In this document: in pieces, positions 23,682 through 32,246 of the stretch | How the letters are laid out: every line of letters begins with the position of its first letter | Numbering within the stretch: position 1 is the stretch's first letter | NCBI GenBank assembly: GCA_900539155.1 | Contig: UQBE01000003.1 | Coordinates: 1 to 64,000 of the forward strand | Origin: an uncultured Porphyromonas sp. | GTDB lineage: Bacteria > Bacteroidota > Bacteroidia > Bacteroidales > Porphyromonadaceae | Length of the DNA: 64,000 nt | Reading direction: 5' to 3' | Notes under the pieces: generated by a model | The model's input: only the letters and a program-made list of their open reading frames with translations | Told to the model about the DNA's origin: nothing | Databases searched by the model: none | Position numbers and translations under genes: made by a program

Positions 23682-24836
23682 TTAGGAGAGGAATCCGAGG
23701 AGGACGCCCGCTGCTACGGCCGAGCCGATGACGCCTGCCACATTCGGGCCCATCGCGTGCATCAGTAGGTAGTTCGTCCGGTCGTACTTGACGCCCTCAA
23801 TCTGCGATATGCGCGCCGAGTCAGGAACAGCTGAGACACCCGCATTGCCGATGAGCGGATTGATTTTGTTGCCCTCCTTGAGGAAGAGGTTCATCACCTT
23901 GACAAAAAGAACTCCCGAGCAGGTCGCTATGATAAAGGAGAGCGCCCCGAGCATAAAAATCTTTACCGAGTCGAGCGTGAGGAAGTGCGTAGCCTGCGTA
24001 GAGGCTCCCACCGTCACACCTAGGAGGATGGTGACGATATCGATGAGTGGTTCACGAGCTGTACGAGCTAGACGATCGCAGACGCCACTCTCCTTGAGGA
24101 TATTGCCGAAGAAAAGCATCCCCAGCAGAGGTAGACCAGAGGGCACGAGGAAGCCCGTCAAGAGAAGTCCGAAGATAGGGAAGAGGATACGCTCTACACG
24201 AGACACCTTGCGGGGTGGCTTCATACGTATGCGTCGCTCCTTGTCGGTCGTAAGGAGACGCATGAAGGGTGGCTGTATGATTGGCACCAGAGCCATATAG
24301 GAGTAGGCCGAGACAGCGATAGCACCGAGTAGGTCGGGCGCCAGCTTCGACGAGAGGAAGATAGCCGTAGGGCCATCAGCACCTCCGATGATACCGATAG
24401 CACCTGCAGCATTTGGCTCGAAGCCTAGCTGCAAGGCAATCATATAGGCACCAAAGATGCCAAACTGCGCAGCAGCTCCAATCAGCATCAGCTTAGGGTT
24501 GGAGATTAAAGCCGAGAAGTCCGTCATCGCCCCGATGCCTAGGAAGATTAGTGGCGGGTACCACCCCTGTCTCACCCCCTGGTAGAGGATGTTGAGGACA
24601 GACCCCTCCTCATAGATACCGATCTGTAGACCAGCATCCTTAAAGGGAATATTGCCTATCAGCATACCAAAACCAATGGGAATTAGGAGCAGTGGCTCGA
24701 ACCTAAAGCGTATGCCTAGGAAGATAAATAGGGCGCCAATGAGAATCATGATCACGTGACCTGTGGTCACATTGGCAAAGCCGGTGTAGGTAGAGAAGAT
24801 TTCTATATTCTCAACGAGGAAGTTCCAGAAATTCAT
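23682..24836 (-). CDS. Sodium-translocating decarboxylase beta subunit
   Basis: A 384-residue membrane protein of the OadB/MmdB/GcdB family. It couples decarboxylation of a carboxybiotin carrier to sodium export. GGADGPTAIFLSSKLAPDLLG near 150-170 is the conserved region with the functional aspartate. GASTQATHFL and NAGVSAVPDSARISQ near 330 are also family hallmarks. In related genera the partner is methylmalonyl-CoA decarboxylase (MmdA plus a biotin protein). Neither subunit is adjacent here; only the gamma-like protein lies 34 bp upstream. The substrate is therefore inferred, not shown. Confidence 0.92.
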   Translation of the reverse strand: MNFWNFLVENIEIFSTYTGFANVTTGHVIMILIGALFIFLGIRFRFEPLLLIPIGFGMLIGNIPFKDAGLQIGIYEEGSVLNILYQGVRQGWYPPLIFLGIGAMTDFSALISNPKLMLIGAAAQFGIFGAYMIALQLGFEPNAAGAIGIIGGADGPTAIFLSSKLAPDLLGAIAVSAYSYMALVPIIQPPFMRLLTTDKERRIRMKPPRKVSRVERILFPIFGLLLTGFLVPSGLPLLGMLFFGNILKESGVCDRLARTAREPLIDIVTILLGVTVGASTQATHFLTLDSVKIFMLGALSFIIATCSGVLFVKVMNLFLKEGNKINPLIGNAGVSAVPDSARISQIEGVKYDRTNYLLMHAMGPNVAGVIGSAVAAGVLLGFLS

Positions 24837-24870
24837 AAGGCAATCTTGTTAATCGCTTTGGTCAAAATTG

Positions 24871-25833
24871 TTACGCTTTCAGTCGCTTGCACTCCACTGT
24901 GGGGCGCATCATCTGACTCTTGTCACTCCACGGATCGTAAAGCTGTGGGCGAGGTTGTATCGTTAGTCGCCCAGGAGCCTCTCCACCGCCCATCTCTAGT
25001 TCGCTCGTCAGAGCTAGTGAGATAGCGACAGCCACGAGCGGGTCTTCGGTCGTGCTGACTACCTCCGTGGGCTCTCGGTGTAGTCGACTATTGAGCCGAC
25101 TGCGCAGAGTCTCTTGACGTCCCTCGATGCGCATCGCTACGATTCCGACTAATTTGTAGGCTAAGAAGAGAATTAGCAACCCCGAGAAGACCACCAGCAT
25201 AGCGGTGACTGTCATAACAAAGCCATTGGGGTCGGCAGCCTGTAGACGGTTTATCTTCTCATTCTTGTCCTTAACTACGTTGTTTGACCCGGGCGTTGTA
25301 TGCTGCGTGATATGCCAAGCCTCAGCTGCCGCTCCGGCCGTTCTCACACCGTCATCGATGCGAGCGTAGGAGTGGTCAGCGGGGATCGCAGCGGGCACCT
25401 CCACCTCGTCGATAATCGAGCTACCGTCACTACTGACTAGAGCTAGGTAGTGCGGAGCTTCGGGCGTGAGGGTGAAGTTCAGGTGAAAGGTCCCTCTTAG
25501 AGGCATCTCATCCGCAAAGAAGACAACGCTCTGACGTGGCTTGACAACTGTCAGCACATCTCCCTTGGGAATCATATACTTCTTGAGGTCTTGCGGGTCA
25601 TCCGTCAGGAAGCATCCGGCGAGGTCTATAGTCCCCGCCGAGGAGTTGTACACTTCAATCCATGGACTACGCTTGCCGTAGCTGTCTATGTAGTTGTCTA
25701 CATTATCTATCATCACCTCATTAATCCGTGCCGCCGTGATGCTCTGTGCTGAGAGCGGGAGGGAGGAGCAGAGGATTGCTATCGTAGAGAGGAGGAGTAG
25801 CCTCCGTAGAGCAGGTCGTATGACTCGTCGCAT
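24871..25833 (-). CDS. Lamin-tail domain / OadG-like decarboxylase gamma subunit
   Basis: 320 residues from the ATG at 25831-25833, which begins a good signal peptide (MRRVIRPALRRLLLLSTIAI ... SLPLSAQ). The frame is open 18 codons further upstream. Residues about 30-160 form a lamin-tail-like beta domain (INEVMIDN, IEVYNSSAGTIDLAGCFLTDD). One membrane helix follows at about 203-228, then a cytosolic tail that ends in a Pro/Gln-rich segment. One helix plus such a tail is the OadG layout, and the position next to the beta subunit supports that role. The domain fused outside the membrane is the unusual part. Confidence 0.75.
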   Translation of the reverse strand: MRRVIRPALRRLLLLSTIAILCSSLPLSAQSITAARINEVMIDNVDNYIDSYGKRSPWIEVYNSSAGTIDLAGCFLTDDPQDLKKYMIPKGDVLTVVKPRQSVVFFADEMPLRGTFHLNFTLTPEAPHYLALVSSDGSSIIDEVEVPAAIPADHSYARIDDGVRTAGAAAEAWHITQHTTPGSNNVVKDKNEKINRLQAADPNGFVMTVTAMLVVFSGLLILFLAYKLVGIVAMRIEGRQETLRSRLNSRLHREPTEVVSTTEDPLVAVAISLALTSELEMGGGEAPGRLTIQPRPQLYDPWSDKSQMMRPTVECKRLKA

Positions 25834-26016
25834 AAGCTCATTTATATCGCTAAGATTAGACTGCCAAAGGTACATTTTCTTCGGCAAAGTAAGGGTAAAA
25901 TCCTTGATTTCTTCTAAAATAAAAGAATTTGCGCTAACAGCCGTGACAAGCGGACGATGCTTGCGGAGGTGTCTACGAGTTTCTGTAGCGTGGGCTTTGG
26001 ATATATCTGTTTTTTA

Positions 26017-26024
26017 TATCTTTG
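26017..26024 (+). promoter_or_regulatory. Promoter -7 box TATCTTTG for the C10 protease
   Basis: TATCTTTG at 26017-26024, with TTTG at 25996-25999 as a -33 element 17 bp upstream. The spacing is slightly short of the usual 19-21 bp. The start codon is 34 bp downstream. Confidence 0.65.
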
Positions 26025-26057
26025 CAAAACACAAGTAACTAATACAACTACTAGCTT

Positions 26058-29000
26058 ATGAAACACTCGCTACTAGGTCGGTCACGCATGTTGACCCTGA
26101 CTCTATGCCTGCTACTCTGCGGTGCTGTGCAGATCTTTGCGCGTCCGCTACGAGAGCCAGAGGCAAGGCTGCTCGCAGAGCAGTTCTTTCAGCAGAGCAC
26201 GCAGCAGCTACGCTCCGCAGACTTAACCCTCGTGTCGGCTCCTGCCCGCACATCCGGTGGGTATGAACTCCAGTCGACTGGTGAGCCGGCTCGCTACTAC
26301 TATGTATATAATAGGGGAGAGGCTGAGGGCTTTGTCATCATCGCTGGTGACGACCGCTTCGCACCTTATATAGGTTACGCCACGACGGGTACTTTCTCTG
26401 CTGAGCGGATGCCGGACAACCTAGCCGCTTTCCTGAAAGCTTGTGAGCAGCGTATTGACGAGCTGACTAGTCAGGTAGGTATGCAGACTCGCTTGGCACC
26501 GACGCTACCCATGGCCAGTGAGCCCGCAGAGGTACTCCCGCTACTAGGTGACATCAAGTGGGATCAGTCTGAGCCATGGAACTCAAAGACGCCAGAATAT
26601 GGCGAGGGCAAGCACATGCCTGTGGGTTGCGTCGCTACTGCCTACGCTCAGGTGATGCGCTACTACCAGTGGCCTAACAAGGGCGAGGGTGAGATAGAGT
26701 ACAAAGAGCCATACAAGACACGCAGACATAAGGTCAACTTTGGCGAGACGACCTACGACTGGGCGAACATGCCAGCTGCATTTGAAGATCCAAAGTCCGC
26801 CACTGACGCACAGAAGGACGCCCTCGGTACGCTCTGTTATCACGCAGGTGTCGCTATCGAGACGGACTATGATGCAGTAGCTAGCGGAAGCTTCGCTCCA
26901 AGGATCGTTACAGCTCTCCGGAATTACTTCCGCTATGACAAGCAGGTTACCTTCAAGAGACGTGTCAACTACACACAGCCCGAGTGGGACAAGATGATGC
27001 GTGCTGAGCTAGCTGCCCAGCGCCCTGTCGTTTATTGTGGCACGGGTACCGGCGGTGGTCACGCATTTGTCTGCGATGGCTACAACGATGAGGGTCTTTA
27101 TCATATCAACTGGGGTTGGAGCGGTGAAGCTAACGGATACTTCAACCTCAACTTCCTAGCACCCGACGAGCTTGGTATCGGTGGAGGCTTCGGTGGAGGC
27201 TTCAGCATGGAGCAGGGTGCCGTCATAGGCATTACGCCTGACCGTGATGGCACTTCTAAGGATACCGAGCTACCTCTCCTGACCACACGCAAGTTCACTA
27301 TGCACCTACGGGCTACGGGTACTGGGGTGCAGATAGCAGATGCCAACTACTCTGTCTGGATGAGTGACGCTCCCGTCAAAAATGAAGACGGCGAAGCTGA
27401 GTACACTTACTACGGCCTTACGACCATCGCTGCGGTCAAGCTGAACACGACTGATACAGTCTATATGGACAAGTACGCTAAGCCTAAACTTTTGGACGGA
27501 ATTTATGACCTCGTCTCTGAGTTCCAGTTCGAGCTAGATATTACTAAGTATATCACTGAGGGCACATGGGACTTCTTCCTAGTCTATGAGGTCACCTTGC
27601 CCGATGGCAAGAAAGTCTGGAGACCTTGCGCTATGGATGTGCGCGAGGGTAACAATGAGAACGGTAAGGGTCGTCACACCTTTACTATTGCGAAGGGCGT
27701 CCTAGGCTGGAAGGTCAAGGAGGATCTGACACACCCCTTCGCACAGCTTGAGATGGTAGAGGGCAGTGCTCAGACTAGGCTCAACGCTTATGAGAAGAGT
27801 ACCATCTCACTCAAGGTCAAGAACACGGGCCGCGGTGAGTTCTTCAGACCGCTCTACCTCGAGCTCAAGCCTGAGGGTGGCAAGTGGCGTGCCTACTCCG
27901 ACATCCTCCCTGCCGTCCAGGTTGGAGAGACGCAAGAGGTTACATTCAACGCTGAGCGCTGTCCCTACGCAGAGGGAACGGTCTCTCTCCGTGTCGCTTA
28001 TCAGACAGAAGATATGGGCAAGATGCAGTACTTCTACCTCCCGGACGTAACCGTCCAGCCATCGACGGTCATCGACCCAGCTATCGTCATCGAGCCTGCC
28101 TCTAAGACTGAGCCTATGGAGGCTGAGAGAGGCTCGGGCCTATTCTCACCGATTCGTGTCAAGTATGTAGGTACCGTAGCACCCGAGCATAAGGTCATGT
28201 ACCGCTACATCCTAGAGTATGGTGTCGAACAGGTCTATACGAAAGAACTGACACCCATCGAAATCACAGTAGGCGACGATATTGTGCTCACTCCAGAGCT
28301 ACCAGAGCTACTGAAGAGGATTGCTGTCGTGGGTGGCAATGAGTTCAAGTTGACGATGAGCTTCTTCGAGGTTCCCGAGGAGGGTCGTAAGGTGCGCATA
28401 CCAATCCTAGAGGATCCCATTATTATGGTAACCTGCAAGAAGGGTTCCTACCCAGTCACTACGGATATCCAGGGCCCTGGTAAGCTAAATATCAAGGGAG
28501 CTGACGACCTCAATGCAGTGCTAGAAGGCACGCTGCTGAGTGTAGAGGCCGAGCCCGAGGAGGGCAACACCCTGATATCCCTCGAGGCTAATGGCCAGAA
28601 TATCCTCGCTACAAAGACTTTTAGAGTTAAATCTGCCACCACGGTCAAGGCTGTCTTTGGCAAGCTCAAGACCTATAAGGTGACACTCAAGAGCAATGAC
28701 AATAAGTATGGCGCGATCAACCTCAAGGAGGACTTTAATCCCGATGCTATACCTGAGGGTACCACGATACATATCGAGGTGCGCCCCAACGACAATTGCG
28801 AGCTTACAAAGCTTATGGCTAATGATGAAGATATCACGGAGACCAAGAGCTTTACGATTACGAAGGATACGGAGGTTGTAGCAACCTTTGTAAACCATAC
28901 AGGCGTCGAGGAGGTCGCAGCACAGCAGCTACGTCTCTATCCTAATCCAGCACGTGACTACGTGCTCCTCGAGGGTATCCCTGCAGGAGCCACCGTGGTT

Positions 29001-29141
29001 ATCTACACGCTAGAGGGTGAGCGGGTCTATCAGACCGAGGCTGCCAGCGAGACGCTACGCATCGAGCTCACGCAGCTACAGGAGGGTGCTTACATCCTAC
29101 GCGTAGGTGACGAGACACAGCGTCTCATCGTTCGTCGCTAA
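26058..29141 (+). CDS. Secreted C10 (streptopain-type) cysteine protease with T9SS sorting domain
   Basis: 1027 residues: signal peptide about 1-28 (ends FARP), then a streptopain-type propeptide (about 30-130; YYVYNRGEAEGFVIIAGDDR). The catalytic domain has VGCVATAYAQVMRYY (Cys191) and GGHAFVCDGYND (His335) followed by YHINWGWSGEANGYF. Several beta domains follow, then two InlB-B-like repeats near 800-950 (YPVTTDI.. and YKVTLKS..). The C-terminal 70 residues (LRLYPNPARDYVLLEG ... RLIVRR) are a type A T9SS sorting signal. Export across the outer membrane and surface attachment are expected. It is the first of four surface-protein genes, with its own promoter and a terminator at 29190. Confidence 0.93.
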   Translation: MKHSLLGRSRMLTLTLCLLLCGAVQIFARPLREPEARLLAEQFFQQSTQQLRSADLTLVSAPARTSGGYELQSTGEPARYYYVYNRGEAEGFVIIAGDDRFAPYIGYATTGTFSAERMPDNLAAFLKACEQRIDELTSQVGMQTRLAPTLPMASEPAEVLPLLGDIKWDQSEPWNSKTPEYGEGKHMPVGCVATAYAQVMRYYQWPNKGEGEIEYKEPYKTRRHKVNFGETTYDWANMPAAFEDPKSATDAQKDALGTLCYHAGVAIETDYDAVASGSFAPRIVTALRNYFRYDKQVTFKRRVNYTQPEWDKMMRAELAAQRPVVYCGTGTGGGHAFVCDGYNDEGLYHINWGWSGEANGYFNLNFLAPDELGIGGGFGGGFSMEQGAVIGITPDRDGTSKDTELPLLTTRKFTMHLRATGTGVQIADANYSVWMSDAPVKNEDGEAEYTYYGLTTIAAVKLNTTDTVYMDKYAKPKLLDGIYDLVSEFQFELDITKYITEGTWDFFLVYEVTLPDGKKVWRPCAMDVREGNNENGKGRHTFTIAKGVLGWKVKEDLTHPFAQLEMVEGSAQTRLNAYEKSTISLKVKNTGRGEFFRPLYLELKPEGGKWRAYSDILPAVQVGETQEVTFNAERCPYAEGTVSLRVAYQTEDMGKMQYFYLPDVTVQPSTVIDPAIVIEPASKTEPMEAERGSGLFSPIRVKYVGTVAPEHKVMYRYILEYGVEQVYTKELTPIEITVGDDIVLTPELPELLKRIAVVGGNEFKLTMSFFEVPEEGRKVRIPILEDPIIMVTCKKGSYPVTTDIQGPGKLNIKGADDLNAVLEGTLLSVEAEPEEGNTLISLEANGQNILATKTFRVKSATTVKAVFGKLKTYKVTLKSNDNKYGAINLKEDFNPDAIPEGTTIHIEVRPNDNCELTKLMANDEDITETKSFTITKDTEVVATFVNHTGVEEVAAQQLRLYPNPARDYVLLEGIPAGATVVIYTLEGERVYQTEAASETLRIELTQLQEGAYILRVGDETQRLIVRR

Positions 29142-29189
29142 CTCTGTATATATAGTAAGCTGTAGTCACTTCTACAGCTAGACATGAGA

Positions 29190-29225
29190 GGAGGCTCTGT
29201 AGCTTGACTATGGAGCCTCCTTTTA
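29190..29225 (+). terminator. Terminator of the C10 protease gene
   Basis: GGAGGCTC at 29190-29197 pairs with GAGCCTCC at 29213-29220, followed by TTTTATAT. Confidence 0.85.
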
Positions 29226-29231
29226 TATAAC

Positions 29232-29258
29232 GAGACTGTTGACCCTTGCGACAGTCTC
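29232..29258. mobile_element. Solo 27-bp end of the MITE family
   Basis: GAGACTGTTG...CGACAGTCTC, one base off the other copies. Flanks ATAAC and ATAAT match at four of five positions. It joins directly to CCACGTGG element C with the same junction sequence as in copy A. Confidence 0.7.
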
Positions 29259-29514
29259 ATAATGTGTCACCCCTGCCCTCTAACCTCTAATTTCTAACCT
29301 CTAACCTCTAATTACTCTCCTTTTTCGAATATCCACGTGGAGAATCTCAAATCTCCACGTGGATATTTTTTATTTTCCACGTGGGCGTGATTCATTTCCT
29401 CCGAAGTTTCATTTGATTCCTCCGAAGAATTTTTTCTTCCCCACGTGGAAAATAAAAATTATCCACGTGGAGATTTCGAAATATCCACGTGGCGGTTTGA
29501 GATTTTCCACGTAC
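29259..29514 (-). repeat. CCACGTGG array element, copy C
   Basis: Boxes start at 29333, 29355, 29377, 29441, 29463 and 29485 (spacings 22, 22, 64, 22, 22). A decayed seventh box, CCACGTAC, starts at 29507, again exactly 22 bp on. CTCTAAC-type heptamers lie at 29278-29312. On the minus strand, the frame that is open in copies A and D is closed here by TAA, which argues against a protein-coding role. Confidence 0.87.
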
Positions 29515-29881
29515 GTATTAAAGCGATATGTCTAACCCGCTGTATAGACGTACGTTATGCGTAACGATGATGTAGGGACGCACGGGACGTGTAACGGTTG
29601 TAGGGACGCTCGCTCTGAGCGTCCGTTGTGTCAAAGCAAGACGAGTAATCCGTCATCGTAAAAGCTGAACATCGTAACCTTTAACGGGGACGGACGCCCT
29701 CCCGCTAGACACTCTCGTGCGTCCCTACACGGCAACGTGGGGGGATGACGGACGCACTATGACTCGAGGCTAGCCGTGACTGAATCCTGTAGGGACTTGA
29801 CGGTCTGTGCGTCCGTCCCCGTCAAAGCCACGACGCTGTAACTTTTGACGCAACGGACGCACCGACCGTCAAGTCCCTACG
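29515..29881. repeat. Mosaic of short REP-like palindromes, no gene seen
   Basis: Many copies of TAGGGACG / CGTCCCTA in both orientations, some paired as hairpins (GGACGCTCGCTCTGAGCGTCC) and some with variants such as GTAGGGACTTGACGGTC. No open frame of note and no RNA gene recognised. It abuts the GTAGGGGCGGAC repeat and looks like an accretion site for small repeats. Confidence 0.65.
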
Positions 29882-30136
29882 GAGATCGGGGTTACAGCGT
29901 TTGATGAGTGGAATTGTCGTGCTGACGTAGCTTGTGTAGGGGCGGACCTGCGTGTCCGCCCGTAGAATAGACTGCGCTCAGGTGAGGACAGGCGGACACA
30001 CAGGTCCGCCCCTACGGTGGAAGCCCCCCACCCCGACGAGCGGTTCCCCGAAGAGAAGTCGACCGAGCTTGCGAAACGAGAAAAAACTTCGCTTTTTACT
30101 TGCATATGAACTTAGAAAGCGGGCTACACGTCTTGC
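29882..30136. repeat. GTAGGGGCGGAC nested-palindrome repeat, copy 2 (inverted)
   Basis: Reverse-complement copy of 5396-5652. The arms are 29936-29962 and 29989-30015. The copies differ by scattered substitutions and small indels. After it (30137-30384) there are more GTCCCTAC-type units and an A/T-rich leader to the next gene, with no clear promoter box. Confidence 0.82.
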
Positions 30137-30384
30137 CGTTCGACAACGGACGCACCGACGGCCTGCGTCCCGACCGTCAAGTCCCTACAGCGGGTTACTC
30201 GTAGGGTTGCCACTTGAATGTGCGATAATGCGTCAGCCCCTCGTTGGGTTTTGTTGCTTCACTCTTTTTTTGTAACTTGCCACCACTTTGAGAGCGGGTG
30301 CTCACCCCCGCACTCTTAGGTGACACTATACCTGTTTGGGTATCACATAAATACAGTTTAGATAGTACTAAGTAATAATATTAT

Positions 30385-32127
30385 ATGGTCAAAAAACTAC
30401 TATTTATCGCAGGGCTACTTGTTGCAACGAGCGGACTATCGCTCCAGGCATCAGCCCAAACAGCCGAGCTCTCCAACTATGGAGGTGAAGGCACTAAGGA
30501 ACTCTCTTACAGCTCTCGCCACGAGCTCCAGACGGGCCGACAGCTGATGTCGCAAGATGTCAAGTCGACAGACGAGCGTAAGATCTTCGCCACCAAGGAG
30601 GGATTCTTCGTCCGCTTTGTCAGCGAAGAGAACAAGACCGTCGAGATTGCACCAGCGCAGAGTTCGGAGGATCGTCTTAAGGAGGGCATTTACTACAAGA
30701 ATGTCGTCATCCCTGAGACTCTCCAGGTCGAGAAGGGTAAGAATGAAGTGATCCCCTGCACGGTTGTAGCTGTAGGGCAAGCCGCATTCGCTCTCAATGA
30801 GGTCCAGACGGTGCAGTATCCAGCTACCTGCAAAGAGCTTAAGGATCGAGTATTCCGTCTAGCAAGTCTCAAGGAGTGTGTCATCCCTGATCAGATTGAG
30901 AAAATCGGCGATAATGTCTTTATGGATTGTAGACTCGTAACTAAGGTGGAGATTGGCAAGGGACTCAAGACGATGGGCAAGACGCCTTTTATAAACTGTC
31001 AGAACCTAGCGACCATTACAGTCTCACCCGACAATACAATCCTCACGGCTCAAGACAATATCCTCTACAGCAAAGATATGACGAAAGTCTATCTATGCCC
31101 CGCTGAGCTTAAAACGCCTAAGATTGTACTGCCCAACACGGTAAAGGAGATAGCGGACTACGCCTTCCTAAGTTGCATCTATATCAAGGAACTCGTCCTC
31201 AACGAGGGTCTGGAGCGAATAGGTGAGGAGGGCCTTTCCAACTGCTCTTGGCTGGAGCAGCTGACGATACCTGCTTCCGTAAAGGAGATTGGACCGAGAG
31301 CCCTTACGCTGCTGAAGAAGTGTGAGACTATTACGGTCGCAGAGGGCAACGAGACCTTTGAGGCTAAGTCTGACGGGGTCAATGAGGGTAAGCTCCTAAT
31401 TAACAAGAAAAAGAACTCACTAGTCACCTGTCTCTTCAAGGGTACTAAGGCGGTCACTGTGCCAGAGGGTATCACTGAAATCGAACCTTTTGCATTCCTC
31501 TCCTGTCGCTGGACTGCGTCGCTCCAGCTCCCTGCTTCTGTAGAGCGCGTCGGACAGACCGCTTTTTCCGATATGCAGATGCTCAAGGAGATCGTAATCC
31601 CTGATAAGGTCGAGGTCATAACACGTTACTGCATCAGTGACTGTAAGAAACTCACGAAGATAACCCTTGGCAAGGGTGTCAAGATGGTCGAGGACCAAGC
31701 CTTTGCTGGCAACGAAACGATGGAGAAGAAGGGTGGCACGCTACAGATACTAGCCGTCACGCCCCCAGCAGTAGACAAGAACAGTGATGGCAAGACCTAC
31801 GAGATGAGCGAAGACTTCTATAAGAATGTCGTACTAGAGGTTCCCAAGGAGGCTAGAGAGGCTTATAAGAATGACATCAACTGGAGCCTATTCTACCAGA
31901 TTTATCCAGTAGGCAATGAGCCTGTTCAGCCCGTATCACCACTACAGATTAGCGTAGCTGGTGGACTCCTCTCTATCGTAGCTCCTGAGGTAGCTCCAAT
32001 TGCTATCTATACTATCGATGGTCAGATGCTCTACACGACCTCGGCTCAGGAGACGCAGCTCGCACTACCTGCAGGTCTCTATATGGTCACCTACGGAACA
32101 CAAGCTACTAAGGTCTTCGTAGACTAA
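30385..32127 (+). CDS. BspA-like leucine-rich repeat surface protein
   Basis: A 580-residue exported protein with a signal peptide of 1-25 (ends QASAQ). Residues about 100-480 contain LRR_5/BspA-type repeats of 22-23 residues (for example VIPDQIEKIGDNVFMDCRLV, ELVLNEGLERIGEEGLSNCS, EIVIPDKVEVITRYCISDCK). BspA-type proteins bind host matrix and other bacteria. The C-terminus (ISVAGGLLSIVAPEVAPIA ... YGTQATKVFVD) resembles a T9SS sorting domain in strand pattern, but the YPNPA-type motif is missing, so export by T9SS is likely rather than certain. A long hairpin follows at 32140-32202. Confidence 0.85.
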   Translation: MVKKLLFIAGLLVATSGLSLQASAQTAELSNYGGEGTKELSYSSRHELQTGRQLMSQDVKSTDERKIFATKEGFFVRFVSEENKTVEIAPAQSSEDRLKEGIYYKNVVIPETLQVEKGKNEVIPCTVVAVGQAAFALNEVQTVQYPATCKELKDRVFRLASLKECVIPDQIEKIGDNVFMDCRLVTKVEIGKGLKTMGKTPFINCQNLATITVSPDNTILTAQDNILYSKDMTKVYLCPAELKTPKIVLPNTVKEIADYAFLSCIYIKELVLNEGLERIGEEGLSNCSWLEQLTIPASVKEIGPRALTLLKKCETITVAEGNETFEAKSDGVNEGKLLINKKKNSLVTCLFKGTKAVTVPEGITEIEPFAFLSCRWTASLQLPASVERVGQTAFSDMQMLKEIVIPDKVEVITRYCISDCKKLTKITLGKGVKMVEDQAFAGNETMEKKGGTLQILAVTPPAVDKNSDGKTYEMSEDFYKNVVLEVPKEAREAYKNDINWSLFYQIYPVGNEPVQPVSPLQISVAGGLLSIVAPEVAPIAIYTIDGQMLYTTSAQETQLALPAGLYMVTYGTQATKVFVD

Positions 32128-32139
32128 TCCTCTAGCACC

Positions 32140-32202
32140 GTAGAGATGCTCGGACTCCCAGACGCAGACCTCTCTTCCTCTGAGCGAGACGGGCATCTCT
32201 AC
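32140..32202 (+). terminator. Long-loop hairpin after the first LRR gene
   Basis: GTAGAGATGC at 32140-32149 pairs perfectly with GCATCTCTAC at 32193-32202. The loop is 43 nt and there is no T-tract. It may terminate transcription or mark an mRNA processing site between the two LRR genes. Confidence 0.4.
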
Positions 32203-32246
32203 AGAGCTACTCCCCAGATACCAACTAACTAACTTATATAAGGATT

